In this document: positions 55,208 through 64,000 of the stretch, one piece after another | How the letters are laid out: the number at the start of each line of letters is the position of its first letter | Position numbering within the stretch: the stretch's first letter is position 1 | Assembly (NCBI GenBank): GCA_029204225.1 | Contig: MU832156.1 | Location: 1-64,000 of the forward strand | Origin: Diphasiastrum complanatum | Lineage: Eukaryota; Streptophyta; Lycopodiopsida; Lycopodiales; Lycopodiaceae | Direction: 5' to 3' | DNA: 64,000 nucleotides | The notes under the pieces: generated by a model | Database searches by the model: none | Seen by the model: the letters and a program-made list of their open reading frames with translations, nothing else | What the model was told of the DNA's origin: nothing | Made by a program: the position numbers and the translations under genes

Positions 55208-55209
55208 TG

Positions 55210-55567
55210 TGTTACGAGCTCATAACCAGTGCCGAACCCTAGAGAACACAGATAGGTCAGATACCACAGTCAGGGTCGTGTCCAGTGTACATGACCAACA
55301 GGGCAAGACAGTGTGAGTAGTGTGCCTCAGCACGGTCCATAGCCATGGCGGGCCTAACACAGCCTAGGGACCCTGTCAGCAGGATAGGGCCCCCAGTTGG
55401 GTCCCGACGTGCAGTCGGCCACGTCAGTGCCACGTGGCCGACACTTGGTAGTAGCATGCTACCAGTCCTCACACTGGGCTAGGAGGGGCTTACTCTATAT
55501 CAGGGAGTAGGCAAGGTTGGGTGGATCAGTTAGTGTTTGCCCTACTGTGGTGTTAGGATCAATTACA
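55210..55567 (+). repeat. gypsy-B 5' LTR
   Basis: 358 bp, TGTTACGAGC to GATCAATTACA. It includes CTCTATATCAG near 55494, a possible TATA region, that is missing from the 3' LTR. Confidence 0.95.
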
Positions 55568-55568
55568 C

Positions 55569-55580
55569 TGGTATCAGAGC
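55569..55580 (+). promoter_or_regulatory. gypsy-B primer binding site
   Basis: TGGTATCAGAGC one base after the LTR; complementary to initiator tRNA-Met. Confidence 0.95.
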
Positions 55581-56289
55581 CATCTCCATCCTAGGGAATT
55601 TAGTTTTCAGCAGTGGAGAAAGTAGCTAGATTGCTTAGAACTTCTTCAAGTTCTCAGAAAGAAATAGAGGAGGAGACTCGCTGTAGGAACAGTCTCCTAC
55701 TGAGGAAATCTTGGTGGATTTACTTGCTTGTCAGATAGAAATTAGTAAAAGTTTCTAGAGCAGGTCCAACGCTGTATTTCCAGCTTTCATCTTTGATTTT
55801 TGCCATCAGATTCGGGAATTAGAACGATATTTTGAAGAGGAAGAGTGGTGCTGATCCAGCGCTGACAGTACCCACATCTTTTCTGATTTCTAGAACCATA
55901 TTTGGTTTTAAATCAAAGTTTTTTTGGAGCAAATAGGTCGCTGTCCAGCCAGCGAGGGTAGAGAGACACCAAAATCAGAAATTGAAATACTTTTTGGGTC
56001 TCAAATCAGAAGCAAACGAGCCAGTTGGGCTGCAATCAGACCAGCGAGCTACTATCCTCAAAGAACCGAGAAATTTGGCACCATTTTGAAGCTTCAAACT
56101 GGCATTTTCCGGGACAGCAGGTCTGAAATCTTGGGGAAAAGAGCTGAAAGGGTTCCTCTTCGTAATTTCTTTGGAAGTACAGTCCTCAGAAACAGCTAAG
56201 TCATCTTTCCTTTCCCTTGTACAATTGTAAATCAGTCTTTTAGACTTTTTTCCTTCAGAAGTTAAGGTAGCTCTCTTTCAGTTCCGAAG
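55581..56289 (+). other. gypsy-B untranslated leader
   Basis: About 700 bp between primer site and gag start. It contains one AGCGCT palindrome (55858) and related CCAGCGA motifs. A 91-codon frame (55924-56199) shows no motif. Confidence 0.6.
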
Positions 56290-57811
56290 ATGACCACTCC
56301 TCAGGGACCTGATCAACCCCCGGAGAGAGGCTGAAACAGAAGCCTTGGCTTACAGAAAAGGGAAGGAACCAATGGAATTGGAAGAACAGGAACAGTTCGC
56401 CGAAGAACTCGACGAACTGGTTACCAAGGAGCAGTTTCTCCAGTTGGTAACAGAAGTGGATGAACTGAAGTTGGCATTAGCCAATTTCAAGTCCAATGTG
56501 GATGACTCGTTCGCTGAACTCAAAAACTTGATTTTGAGTTCCGCGAAAGGAAGCCTTCCCTCCACTTCTCAGTTATCCCCTTCTCCACTTCCATCAGTTT
56601 CGGGTGAGACTTTACGGTCTCACCCCAGTGTTTTTAAAGATTTAAAACCTCCTACTTTTAATGGGGAAGAGAAGGATAGAAATGCAGATATTCTACAAAC
56701 CTTCCTCAACAAATGGAAGAACATTCATGCTCTTAAACAGACCCCTGACCATTTGCAAGCTATTGAGGCCAGTCTTTCCTTAGGGCCTATGGCCTATAAG
56801 TGGTGGTTAAATCTCCAGGAGACTGGGCAGACTCCCCGGTCATGGAAAGCTTTTGAAGAGGCTTTCCTAAGAGAATTTCTACCAGAAAATGAACTGAAAG
56901 TCAAACAAGAACGTTTGTGCTTTGTGTGTATGGGCAAGGGACACACAGTCAGACAGTGTCCCAAGGGGCCTTTCACTAAAAAAGATAAGAAAGATAAAAA
57001 ACAAGTTCATCTTGTTCAGACTGTATGTTTCCCCAGTGACTCGGCAGCTTCCGAGATCAAAGTGTATCATGAAGATCATGAACACTGTTGTCAGCTGACC
57101 TCTGCAATGCTAGCGAGACCCTTCAGCTTTGGGCCGCATGACCTAGTATGTATGCATGGGAAGGTTGGTAACCAGTCAGTAAGAGTCATGGTTGATGATG
57201 GGGCAACCCATAATTTCATCAACTACACCCTGGTTAAAAAGCTTAAACTACCAGAAGTACCTAGTCAGCATAGGTACATAGTTTCATTAGCTAAGGGTGA
57301 AGATAAAAAAATATGGGAAACTATGGTAAGTAAGTTAAATCTTGGTATTCAGGGGTACCAAGATGAAATAAACTTTCAGATAATGCACCTGGATCGAACA
57401 GATATTGTTCTCGAGAGAGATTGGCTCTACAGTTTAGGACCTTCCCTCCACATAAACTATCAGGAGAACACCCTAAGCTTTCAGCATAAAGGCCGAGAGA
57501 TCCAGTTGCATGGGGAGCATGATGTTCCCAACAGTCCTATGGTCTGCAGTTCAAAGCTCTGTCAGCTAATCGAAGACGAAGACCATCAGGTATTCTTATG
57601 TGACTATCAGTTTATTCCTGAAGTTTCTATTTCCAGTTCTATTCAGCAGAAAATCAGTAGATTAGAAACTTTATTGTCTAAATTTAAAGATGTTTTTCCT
57701 GAAGATTTGCCACATGGTTTACCACCTAGCAGAGAGGTAGATCATGTAATAAACCTAGTACCAGGTACAACACCTATTTCTAAACCTCCGTATCGGGTCA
57801 GCAGAGGATGA
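56290..57811 (+). pseudogene. gypsy-B Gag and protease
   Basis: An ATG at 56290 opens MTTPQGPDQPPERG, then a one-base frame change leads to the long frame (56345-57811). That holds an acidic coiled N-terminus (EELDELVTKEQFLQL), a capsid part (LQTFLNKWKNIHAL, MAYKWWLNLQ, EEAFLREFLPENEL) and then, without the capsid C-terminus, a perfect knuckle CFVCMGKGHTVRQC. An internal deletion of gag is the likely cause. Protease follows: VMVDDGATHNFI (usual DSG/DTG is DDG) and DIVLERDWL (usual ILGMDWL). The frame stops at the RT entrance (PPYRVSRG). Confidence 0.9.
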
Positions 57812-59305
57812 AGAAATAACTAGGCAGTTAACAGACTATCTTGGGAAAGGCCAAATTCAGACCAGTAGTTCACCATGGGCCTCACCAGTCCTATTGGTGA
57901 AAAAGAAAGAGGGGTCTATGCGTCTTTGCGTAGATTACAGAGCCCTCAATAAAGTCACAATTAAGAATAAATACCCTATGCCTCGGGCAGACGAGTTGTT
58001 TGATCAACTCGACGGGGCTAAGTTTTTCAGCAAAATAGACCTCAGATCGGGATATCATCAAGTCCGTATAAAATCGGAAGATGTCTCGAAAACAGCTTTT
58101 AGGACTCGTCACGATCATTATGAGTTTAAGGTGATGCCATTTGGGCTCACAAATGCTCCAGCTACCTTTATGCCCTTGATGAACAGTGTCCTCAGACCAT
58201 ACTGGGTAAGTTTGTAGTCATATTTTTTGATGACATCCTCGTTTACAGCAAAACGAGGAAGGAGCATCTAAAACACCTCAGAAAGGTGTTTCGATTGCTC
58301 AGAAAGCATAAGCTCTATGCAAAACAATCCAAGTGTGAATTCTTCGTTGAAGAAGTAGCATATTTGGGTCACATTATCTCTTCAGATGGGATTAAGATGG
58401 ACCCAAATAAGGTTAAAGCCATACTCAGTTGGCTGAGACCTCAGAATATTTTGGAACTTCAGATCTTTCTTGGTCTGGCGGGATATTACAGACAATTTGT
58501 CAAGGAATATGCTCAGATAGCAGTTCCTATGACCAATCTCCTTAAGGGGAAGGGAAAGGAGTTCATTTGGGAGTCCGCACAGCAGGAGAGCTTTGATGCT
58601 CTCAAAACAGCCTTAGCTACAGCACCAGTTTTAAAAGTCGTCGACCCCAATCAGCCATTTGTGGTCGAAATAGATGCTAGCGACTTTGCAGTAGGTGCTG
58701 TGCTAACTCAGGGTGGACGACCAGATGCGTTCGAGAGTAAAAAACTCGAGCCAGCTCAGACTAGGTACAGTGCCTATGAAAAGGAACTCTTTTCTATAGT
58801 ACATGCCCTTAAGACTTGGAGGCATTATTTGTATGGTGCCAACTTTGAGGTCCTGACAGACCATGAGAGTCTCAGATACCTTTGCAATCAACCTGAGCTT
58901 AGAGGTCGGAGAGCTCGTTGGGCAGAGTTGATGCAAGAGTTTGACACGTCTATCAGATATAGGCGTGGAAAATTCAATACAGTAGCAGATGCCCTTAGCA
59001 GAATGCCTATGATAAATGAGCTGAGTTTTACTCAGATTCGTAATGAGTTACTCGAGTCCTTGAGAGGAAAATGCCAGCATGATGCATTCTTCTCTACTAT
59101 CTGGAACTCAGTCCAGAACAGACAGTTACAGACTCCAGAACCAGTTCCCGGGGCTGGTGCCAGTTCATCCAAGAATACGGCAGCTTCCGTTGAGGATGAT
59201 GATGAGTCCGAGTATACGTCGTCAGATGACGTTGAGGATTCTGAGCCTGTATTACCCAAGCAAACCCCAGTGGTTGAGGGTCAGTTGACTCAAGGATTCA
59301 AATGA
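57806..59305 (+). pseudogene. gypsy-B reverse transcriptase and RNase H
   Basis: RT blocks in order: [36 protein letters not shown] (Asp of motif A), [19 protein letters not shown], then after a frame change near 58205 [11 protein letters not shown] (catalytic DD) and [16 protein letters not shown]. RNase H has [15 protein letters not shown] (Asp), [15 protein letters not shown] (Glu), [13 protein letters not shown] (Asp) and [11 protein letters not shown] (Asp), so all four metal-binding positions are present. An acidic spacer ([19 protein letters not shown]) precedes a TGA at 59303-59305, after which the same frame continues into integrase. Confidence 0.93.
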
Positions 59306-60644
59306 AAACAGTATTCCATTCAGGATGAGTACTTGCTCTATAGAGATAGAGTATGTGTCCCCAATTCAGAGGATTATAGGCAGCAGGTCCTATATGAATG
59401 TCATGACAATCCTGGTGCGGGACACCCAGGCATACAGAAGACCTATGAGCTTCTTCGTAGGCAATTTTTCTGGCCCAGTATGAAAAAGGACGTCGAAATG
59501 TCTAGTAAATAAAGCAGAGCGTTTAAAGGCAGGAGGGTTGTTGCATCCCTTAGAAATACTAGCTGGCAAATGGGAGAGTATCTCCATGGATTTTATAGTG
59601 GGCCTGCCTAAAACCCAAAAGGGTAATGACGCTATATGGGTCACAGTTGACCGTCTGACCAAAATGGCTCATTTCATTCCGACCAAAACAACCGTTAGAG
59701 CTCCAGAGTTAGCGAGGTTGTTTGTAGACGGGGTATTAAAATTGTACGGTCTACCTTCCGGCATAGTCAACGACCGGAACAGTAAGTTTACTAGAAATTT
59801 TTGGAGGGCAGTATTCCATCATCTCCATACTAAACTTAATATGAGTACCACCGACCATCCACAGACGGACGGTCAAACAAAAAGGGTAAATCAAGTGCTG
59901 GAGGATATGCTTCGTGCATACGTCAGCAAGAAGCAGACTAATTGGGAGGAGTATCTCTCGATATTAGAGTTTGCTTACAACAGTACCAAACATTCAGCTA
60001 CGGGATACAGCCCATTTATGCTGATGTACGGTTTTCAGCCACGCTCACCCACAGCTATAAGGTTTAAACAAGAAAAAGTTGAAGCAGCCAGAAACTTTTT
60101 AGAGGACCTAAACCAGATGATAGAACATGCTAAGCGTAGCATTAGGCAGTCCCAGGATCGAGCCAGGCACTATGCAGATCCACACAGACGGGATGTGCAG
60201 TTCTCCACTGGTGAGAAAGTCTACTTGAGAGTCCCAGTTGACTCTAAAACCCTCAAATCAGGAGTGTGTGCTAAGTTGTCTCCAAGGTATTGTGGTCCCT
60301 TTACCATTAGTAGGAGACTAGGCGAGGTCACCTATGAACTAGAACTCCCACACAGTAGTAAGGTTTTTCCAGTCTTTCATGTAAGTCGGTTACGAAAAGC
60401 CTTAACCAGATCAGACAATCTGGTAGGGGATAGTGTTCTAGTTCTCCCATTGGATCCTCAGCAACCTCCACATGAACCAGAGGAGATTCTTGATAGTAGA
60501 GAGACGCAGACTCGTCATACTCTATACCGAGAATATCTGGTTAAGTGGAATGATCAGCCTGTTGAGAATGCCACTTGGGAAAGAGGCAGCGTCCTTCGCA
60601 AGATTTTTCCAAACTTTGTCTTAGAGGACCAAGACGGTTCTTAA
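59306..60644 (+). pseudogene. gypsy-B integrase with chromodomain-like tail
   Basis: The zinc domain keeps ECHDNPGAGHPGIQKTY but loses its two Cys: after KKDVEMSS a deletion and frame change jump to NKAERLKAGGLLHP. The core has SMDFIVGLP (first Asp) and GIVNDRNSKFT (second Asp), but the third motif reads TDGQTKRVNQ where TDGQTERVNQ is usual, so the catalytic Glu is Lys. YCGPFTISRR and HSSKVFPVFHVSRL form the GPY/F module. The tail EYLVKWNDQPVENATWE is a chromodomain that in relatives guides insertion to heterochromatin. Stop TAA at 60642. Confidence 0.93.
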
Positions 60645-60655
60645 GGGGGAGGGAG
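60641..60655 (+). promoter_or_regulatory. gypsy-B polypurine tract
   Basis: TTAAGGGGGAGGGAG ends directly at the 3' LTR and overlaps the integrase stop. Confidence 0.92.
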
Positions 60656-60966
60656 TGTTACGAGCTCGTAACCAGTGCCGAACCCTAGAGAACATAGATA
60701 GGTCAGATACCACAGTCAGGGTCGTGTCCAGTGTACATGACCAACAGGGCAAGACAGTGTGAGTAGTGTGCCCCAGCACGGTCCATAGCCATGGCGGGCC
60801 TAACACAGCCTAGGGACCCTGTCAGCAGGATAGGGCCACGTCAGTGCCACGTGGCCGACACTTGGCAGTAGCATGCTACCAGTCCTCACACTGGGCTAGG
60901 AGGGAGTAGGCAAGGTTGGGTGGATCAGTTAGTGTTTGCCCTACTGTGGTGTTAGGATCAATTACA
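60656..60966 (+). repeat. gypsy-B 3' LTR with two deletions
   Basis: 311 bp. Compared with the 5' LTR it lacks about 29 bp (near 55390-55418) and about 18 bp that include CTCTATATCAG. Four substitutions otherwise. Confidence 0.95.
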
Positions 60967-60969
60967 GGG

Positions 60970-61112
60970 TGTTGGAATATCAATCCACACTTTAGAGAGA
61001 ACTATCAAACAGGGCGGATAGCTCAGTGGTAGACATCCCATCTGGTATGAGGGAGGTCCTAGGTACAAATCCTAGTCTGTCCATCCATATTATGATTTAT
61101 GGATTTCCAACA
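60970..61112 (+). repeat. TRIM LTR 3, complete after subtracting gypsy-B
   Basis: 143 bp, TGTTGGAATATC to GGATTTCCAACA, with perfect 8-bp inverted ends TGTTGGAA/TTCCAACA. Its tRNA-like part keeps the A box, but the B box has decayed (AGGTACAAATCC) and the D arm has lost one base (TAGAC). Confidence 0.9.
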
Positions 61113-62410
61113 ATATCAAGACAAAATCAACTTTGGGCCAAATGTCCATTTTACTATTGTCGCGAACATTCACATGTTTGTTCTAGAATATGCTAGGGAG
61201 GTAGAGCAACGGTTGGAGAAGGAAGGCCAAGGCAAACTTTTTTACTTGCCAAGCCATCATACAACGATAGCTCTTTTAGGTAACAACATAGAGTATCCGA
61301 TCAAGCGTTGATCCCAATAAGAGTAGTCACTTATCACTGCACCCTCATGCTTGGCTTCTTGAAAGAATGAGACCACATGAGAATTACAGTTGACTACAAG
61401 TAGGTTTGAAAATCTTTGAGGATACCATTGTTCATTTTGCAAATTTAGCTACGAGACAACAAGTGTTCAATTGACTGAGCAAGAACCTTTATTTTGAAGC
61501 TTTACCAGTATAACACTTGGAGCTTAACTAGAGATAGTATAGAAATGTAATATCAATTCAATCTACATGCAAGTTGCTCAGTTTCTAAATTTCAAGACCC
61601 CTAGTGGTTTATTGTTGGTAAAACTAACCAACTCGTTCCATAGTCCAAGCAACTTATCAAAGTCTTGCACAGGCCAAGGTTGTTAAGGGAGATTCTAGTT
61701 GTTAAATTACATCAACTCTAACATTACGATTTAACTAATCTTGCATTCTAAATGTGTGCTATAAAGATTCATTGTATGGGGTCCTCAATCAGATCATGGA
61801 GAGTTGTCTAACTACCAATTGTGCACTTATTGGAGCTCCTTCCCCGGAAAAATCAACTTTGCCGATGGATGCCTGACCAGAAGTGAGTTGGTGTGCCTCT
61901 CCCACATGCTATAAATTCTAATATGCTTTTGTGTCCTTTTATAGTTACCCTTTTCAACAATACGATTTCAATACTTCTGGCTATGGATGAAGAAAGTGTC
62001 TCTTATCATTGTAGCCATTTGAATCCAGCATGAAGCACACATTCCACTTGTCGACATCTAAAGTTTATAGTACAATCAAGACTGGAGGGTGGCACACAAG
62101 TTTGTTGATACGAGAGGTATCAATCAGCCAAAGTACTGATTACATATGAGGAAAAATAAGCATAATACCACATGAAATTTCATAGTTATATGAAGGTGAT
62201 ATACAAAAACTTGAGAAGACTTGACCTAGAGCATCGAGGCGGAAACAGAAGCGCCAGCACGTACTGTACACAACTGGATGATAGAGCTTTAAGGAAAATG
62301 AGTGAAGCACTGATATGGCGCCTACTCAAAAATTTGTTTCAATAAAATCCAGACTACTGGTTTTAAAACGCGAGACTTGCATTCCATCACAGCCACAAAG
62401 AAACAGAAAT
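61113..62410. other. unassigned DNA
   Basis: No element end, coding motif or RNA gene recognised. A 70-codon frame at 61099-61311 (YAREVEQRLEKEGQGK) shows no family. Confidence 0.35.
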
Positions 62411-62413
62411 CTT

Positions 62414-62974
62414 ACCGAGCAAAGATGCATAATATCGAACTGCAAAACTCATAACGATCCAAATGAATATTAACGAGCGAAGATGAACGATATGGAACTG
62501 TAAAAGTCATAAAGATCCAAATGAAATATCACCGAGCAACGATGAATAATATCGAACTGCAAAACTCATAAAGAACCAATTGAGATATTACCGAGCAAAG
62601 ATGAATAATATCGAACTGCAAAATCCATATGAAATATTACCGAGAACAGACGAATAATATAGAACTGCAAAACTCATAAAGATCCAATTGAAATCTTACC
62701 GAGCAAAGATGAATAACATCGAACTGCAAAACTCATAAAGATCCAATTGAAATCTTACCGAGCAAAGATGAATAACATCGAACTGCAAAACTCATAAAGA
62801 TCCAATTAAGGTATCACCGAGCAAAGATGAATAATACAAAATCCAAATGAAACATTACCGAGCACAGATGAATAATATCGAACTGCAAAACTCCGAAACA
62901 TCCAATTGAAATCTTACCGAGCAAAGATGAATAATATGGAACTGCAAAACTCATTATGATCCAATTTGAAAGGG
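62414..62974 (-). repeat. 59-bp tandem minisatellite with splice-site-like units
   Basis: About ten units. ACCGAGC-type starts lie at 62414, 62472, 62531, 62590, 62639, 62698, 62757, 62816, 62857 and 62916, so the period is 59 with two shortened units (49 and 41). On the minus strand each full unit reads TTTTGCAG (acceptor-like), 24 nt from TTCGATATTATTC to CTTTGCTCG, then GTAAGAT (donor-like). Two neighbouring units (62698, 62757) are identical, suggesting recent expansion. Confidence 0.92.
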
Positions 62975-63042
62975 CAAAAAGAGATGCGCGCTCGAGCAAG
63001 CTCCCAGCCGAATGAAGGAAGAAGAAAGAACAAGGCCTCCAT
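62914..63042 (-). CDS. possible short ORF or first exon at the edge of the minisatellite
   Basis: On the minus strand an ATG at 63042 opens a 42-codon frame (MEALFFLLPSFGWELARARI…) that either stops at TAA (62914-62916) or is spliced at the GTAAGAT overlapping it. The TATA box is only about 20 bases upstream, so transcription may begin downstream of this ATG. No family recognised. Confidence 0.25.
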   Translation of the reverse strand: MEALFFLLPSFGWELARARISFCPFKLDHNEFCSSILFIFAR

Positions 63043-63056
63043 CTCTCTCCCCTCCT

Positions 63057-63067
63057 CTTTATATATA
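63057..63067 (-). promoter_or_regulatory. TATA box, minus strand
   Basis: TATATATAAAG on the minus strand, followed by GA-rich leader-like sequence. It would start a transcript near 63030 that runs straight into the 59-bp repeat. Confidence 0.5.
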
Positions 63068-63069
63068 CC

Positions 63070-63250
63070 AGCAGAGAAGCAGTAGGAAAGACTAAGTTTC
63101 CTTAAACCATAATTAAGGCAACTAACTCTCGGTTTATGAAACTTAAGCTGGTTTATGAAAATTAATTAACTTAATTTAGGTGGATAGCATTTTGTGAGGG
63201 GATTAATTGGGTGTAGTACCTTGACAAGTCAACAATCTATTTGAATGGCA
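63070..63250. other. upstream AT-rich region
   Basis: Contains repeated TTAAGCTGGTTTATGAA / GGTTTATGAAACTTAAG-like short repeats near 63130-63160; no gene. Confidence 0.3.
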
Positions 63251-63251
63251 G

Positions 63252-63560
63252 ATGGAGTTATTAAGACCACGAGGTCTCGGCATTTTCTTTTCGATGGTGC
63301 TTATTCCTCTTCTTCAACTCCACTCACGGTGCAGGCAAGGCCCCACCCACCCTCATCTGTGGAGATTTGAGGGATGTCGATCTTGATGAATGTGTTGATC
63401 TTCATGAATGCATCATGTGATCAAATGGAGTTATTAAGAACGCGAGGTCTCGGCATTTTCTTTTGGATTGCTCAACTCCAATGTGTACGCAAGGCTCCAC
63501 CCTCATCTAGTGATTGAGGAAAATTGATCTTCATGGATGCATCATGATCAAATGCATCAT
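63252..63560 (+). repeat. diverged tandem duplication, about 173-bp period
   Basis: ATGGAGTTATTAAGA..CGAGG TCTCGGCATTTTCTTTT starts at 63252 and 63425; later parts (GCAAGGC…CCACCC…CTCATCT; GATCTTCATGRATGCATCAT) also pair, with indels. Confidence 0.8.
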
Positions 63561-64000
63561 TCTTTCTTCATCATAGGATGAGGATGGGGCCCCTACCTCC
63601 CCTACCAGCACCCTTGGGTGAGTTGAGTAATATGTTGATCCCTTTGTCTTTTTTCAAGTTGGAGTTTATTTTTAGGGCTCATTGTGTTAAGACATTCCCT
63701 ACAATGGCAAGGCTGGTGGGCCAACCTTTGTCCAAGGGTGGTGGAGGCCTTGAAAGGTATATCTTTTGAGTGATAATGACATCGGATGCTCATCAAAAGT
63801 TGATAAAGTACTAAAAGTTAGATGCTAAAATTGGCATGTCACCTGCTAGCTTCAAGGGTTGTGGGTTTTCTACCCAAAATTAGTTGTAGCCATAAATTTG
63901 AAATCTACAAGTTTATAATGGTACTTTACCTCTTCCATGGAAGTGTTGTAGGTTTTTTGTAAGGTTGGTTTGGAAAAAATGTATGCACACTAATCCTCAC
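63561..64000. other. unassigned DNA to the window edge
   Basis: No supported gene. A 63-codon plus-strand frame (63578-63769) has no motif. Confidence 0.35.

Larger units (their letters stand above)
55210..60966 (+). mobile_element. gypsy-B, near-complete Ty3-gypsy chromovirus-type retrotransposon
   Basis: 5' LTR (55210-55567), initiator-tRNA primer site (55569-55580), leader, gag, protease, RT, RNase H, integrase with a chromodomain-like tail, polypurine tract (60641-60655) and 3' LTR (60656-60966), with a 5-bp duplication. Protease-RT-RNase H-integrase order and the C-terminal chromodomain fit plant chromoviruses. Apart from two gaps, the LTRs differ at four sites, all transitions, so the insertion is recent. 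Coding damage: frameshifts near 56330, 57805 and 58205, a stop at 59303, a deletion in gag and one in the integrase zinc finger. Confidence 0.95.
55205..60971 (+). repeat. gypsy-B target site duplication GGGTG
   Basis: GGGTG occurs at 55205-55209 and 60967-60971, directly outside both gypsy-B LTRs. Removing one copy and the element restores a continuous TRIM (…GGGGGGGTG-TTGGAATATC). Confidence 0.95.
54738..61112 (+). mobile_element. tandem array of a TRIM-like element with tRNA-like LTRs, split by gypsy-B
   Basis: Order: partial LTR (54738-54826), internal 1 (54827-54940), full LTR (54941-55091), internal 2 (55092-55209, with the first two LTR bases), gypsy-B (55210-60966), rest of LTR 3 (60967-61112). 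Each internal region starts with TGGTATCAGAGC, is about 115 bp and ends in GAGGGGGGG. No coding capacity. This is the TRIM plan, LTR-PBS-short spacer-PPT-LTR, arranged as two units sharing the middle LTR. The left end is fused to gypsy-A, so no outer target duplication can be read. Confidence 0.9.

Noticed and set aside
62414-62974. CRISPR array or tandem snoRNA cluster
   Set aside because: The units are contiguous with no unique spacers, the genome is eukaryotic, and no C/D box pairs were found.

Overview
This window is nuclear DNA of a land plant from a repeat-rich, gene-poor stretch. The evidence is Ty1-copia and Ty3-gypsy elements primed by initiator tRNA-Met (TGGTATCAGAGC), one gypsy LTR with a tRNA-Asp primer site, a plant-type LINE, long (CT)n tracts, and intron-split plant genes. 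I cannot name the lineage from sequence alone.

Only two host genes are clear, both on the minus strand. One is the first coding exon of a callose synthase-like protein (4481-4661), with a likely CT-rich 5' leader and promoter up to about 6.1 kb. The other is an F-box protein gene with three phase-compatible coding exons (48451-48740, 47866-48023, 44300-44436); its last exon was not found. A TATA box and a possible short leader lie near 63.0 kb on the minus strand, at the edge of a 59-bp tandem repeat.

Layout: 1-4.1 kb, an ORF end, a microsatellite and two LINE copies. 4.4-6.1 kb, the callose synthase 5' end. 6.1-9.6 kb, mostly unassigned DNA with small repeats. 9.8-15.9 kb, a full-length copia (copia-1) with both LTRs, sitting inside the 5' LTR of an older copia (copia-3, to 19.3 kb). 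20.4-25.2 kb, RT scraps and a minus-strand gypsy (LTR, PBS, gag, zinc knuckle, protease). 28.5-29.5 kb, a minus-strand gypsy LTR with a tRNA-Asp PBS, abutting copia-2 (29.5-31.7 kb). 31.7-43 kb, decayed DNA, a long (CT)n tract, a 0.75-kb terminal-inverted-repeat element and copia fragments on both strands. 44.3-48.7 kb, the F-box gene. 49.6 kb, a small tRNA-derived retroposon with a 16-bp target duplication. 51.2-54.7 kb, gypsy-A, truncated. 54.7-61.1 kb, a tandem array of a tiny LTR element split by the nearly intact gypsy-B. 61.1-64 kb, unassigned DNA and tandem repeats.

The most striking element is the tiny LTR element (TRIM-like). Its LTRs are about 143-151 bp, with TGTTGGAA/TTCCAACA-type ends. 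Its internal region is only about 115 bp and holds an initiator-tRNA PBS and a G-rich polypurine tract. Each LTR carries a tRNA-like sequence with A and B boxes of a Pol III promoter; in the middle LTR this folds as a near-complete cloverleaf. It recalls Cassandra TRIMs, which carry 5S rRNA in their LTRs, but with a tRNA-like module. Gypsy-B inserted 2 bp inside the third LTR and made a 5-bp GGGTG duplication.

None of the retroelements looks autonomous. Each shows frameshifts, stops, deletions or a lost catalytic residue. Two copia elements have their RT region replaced by unrelated open sequence.
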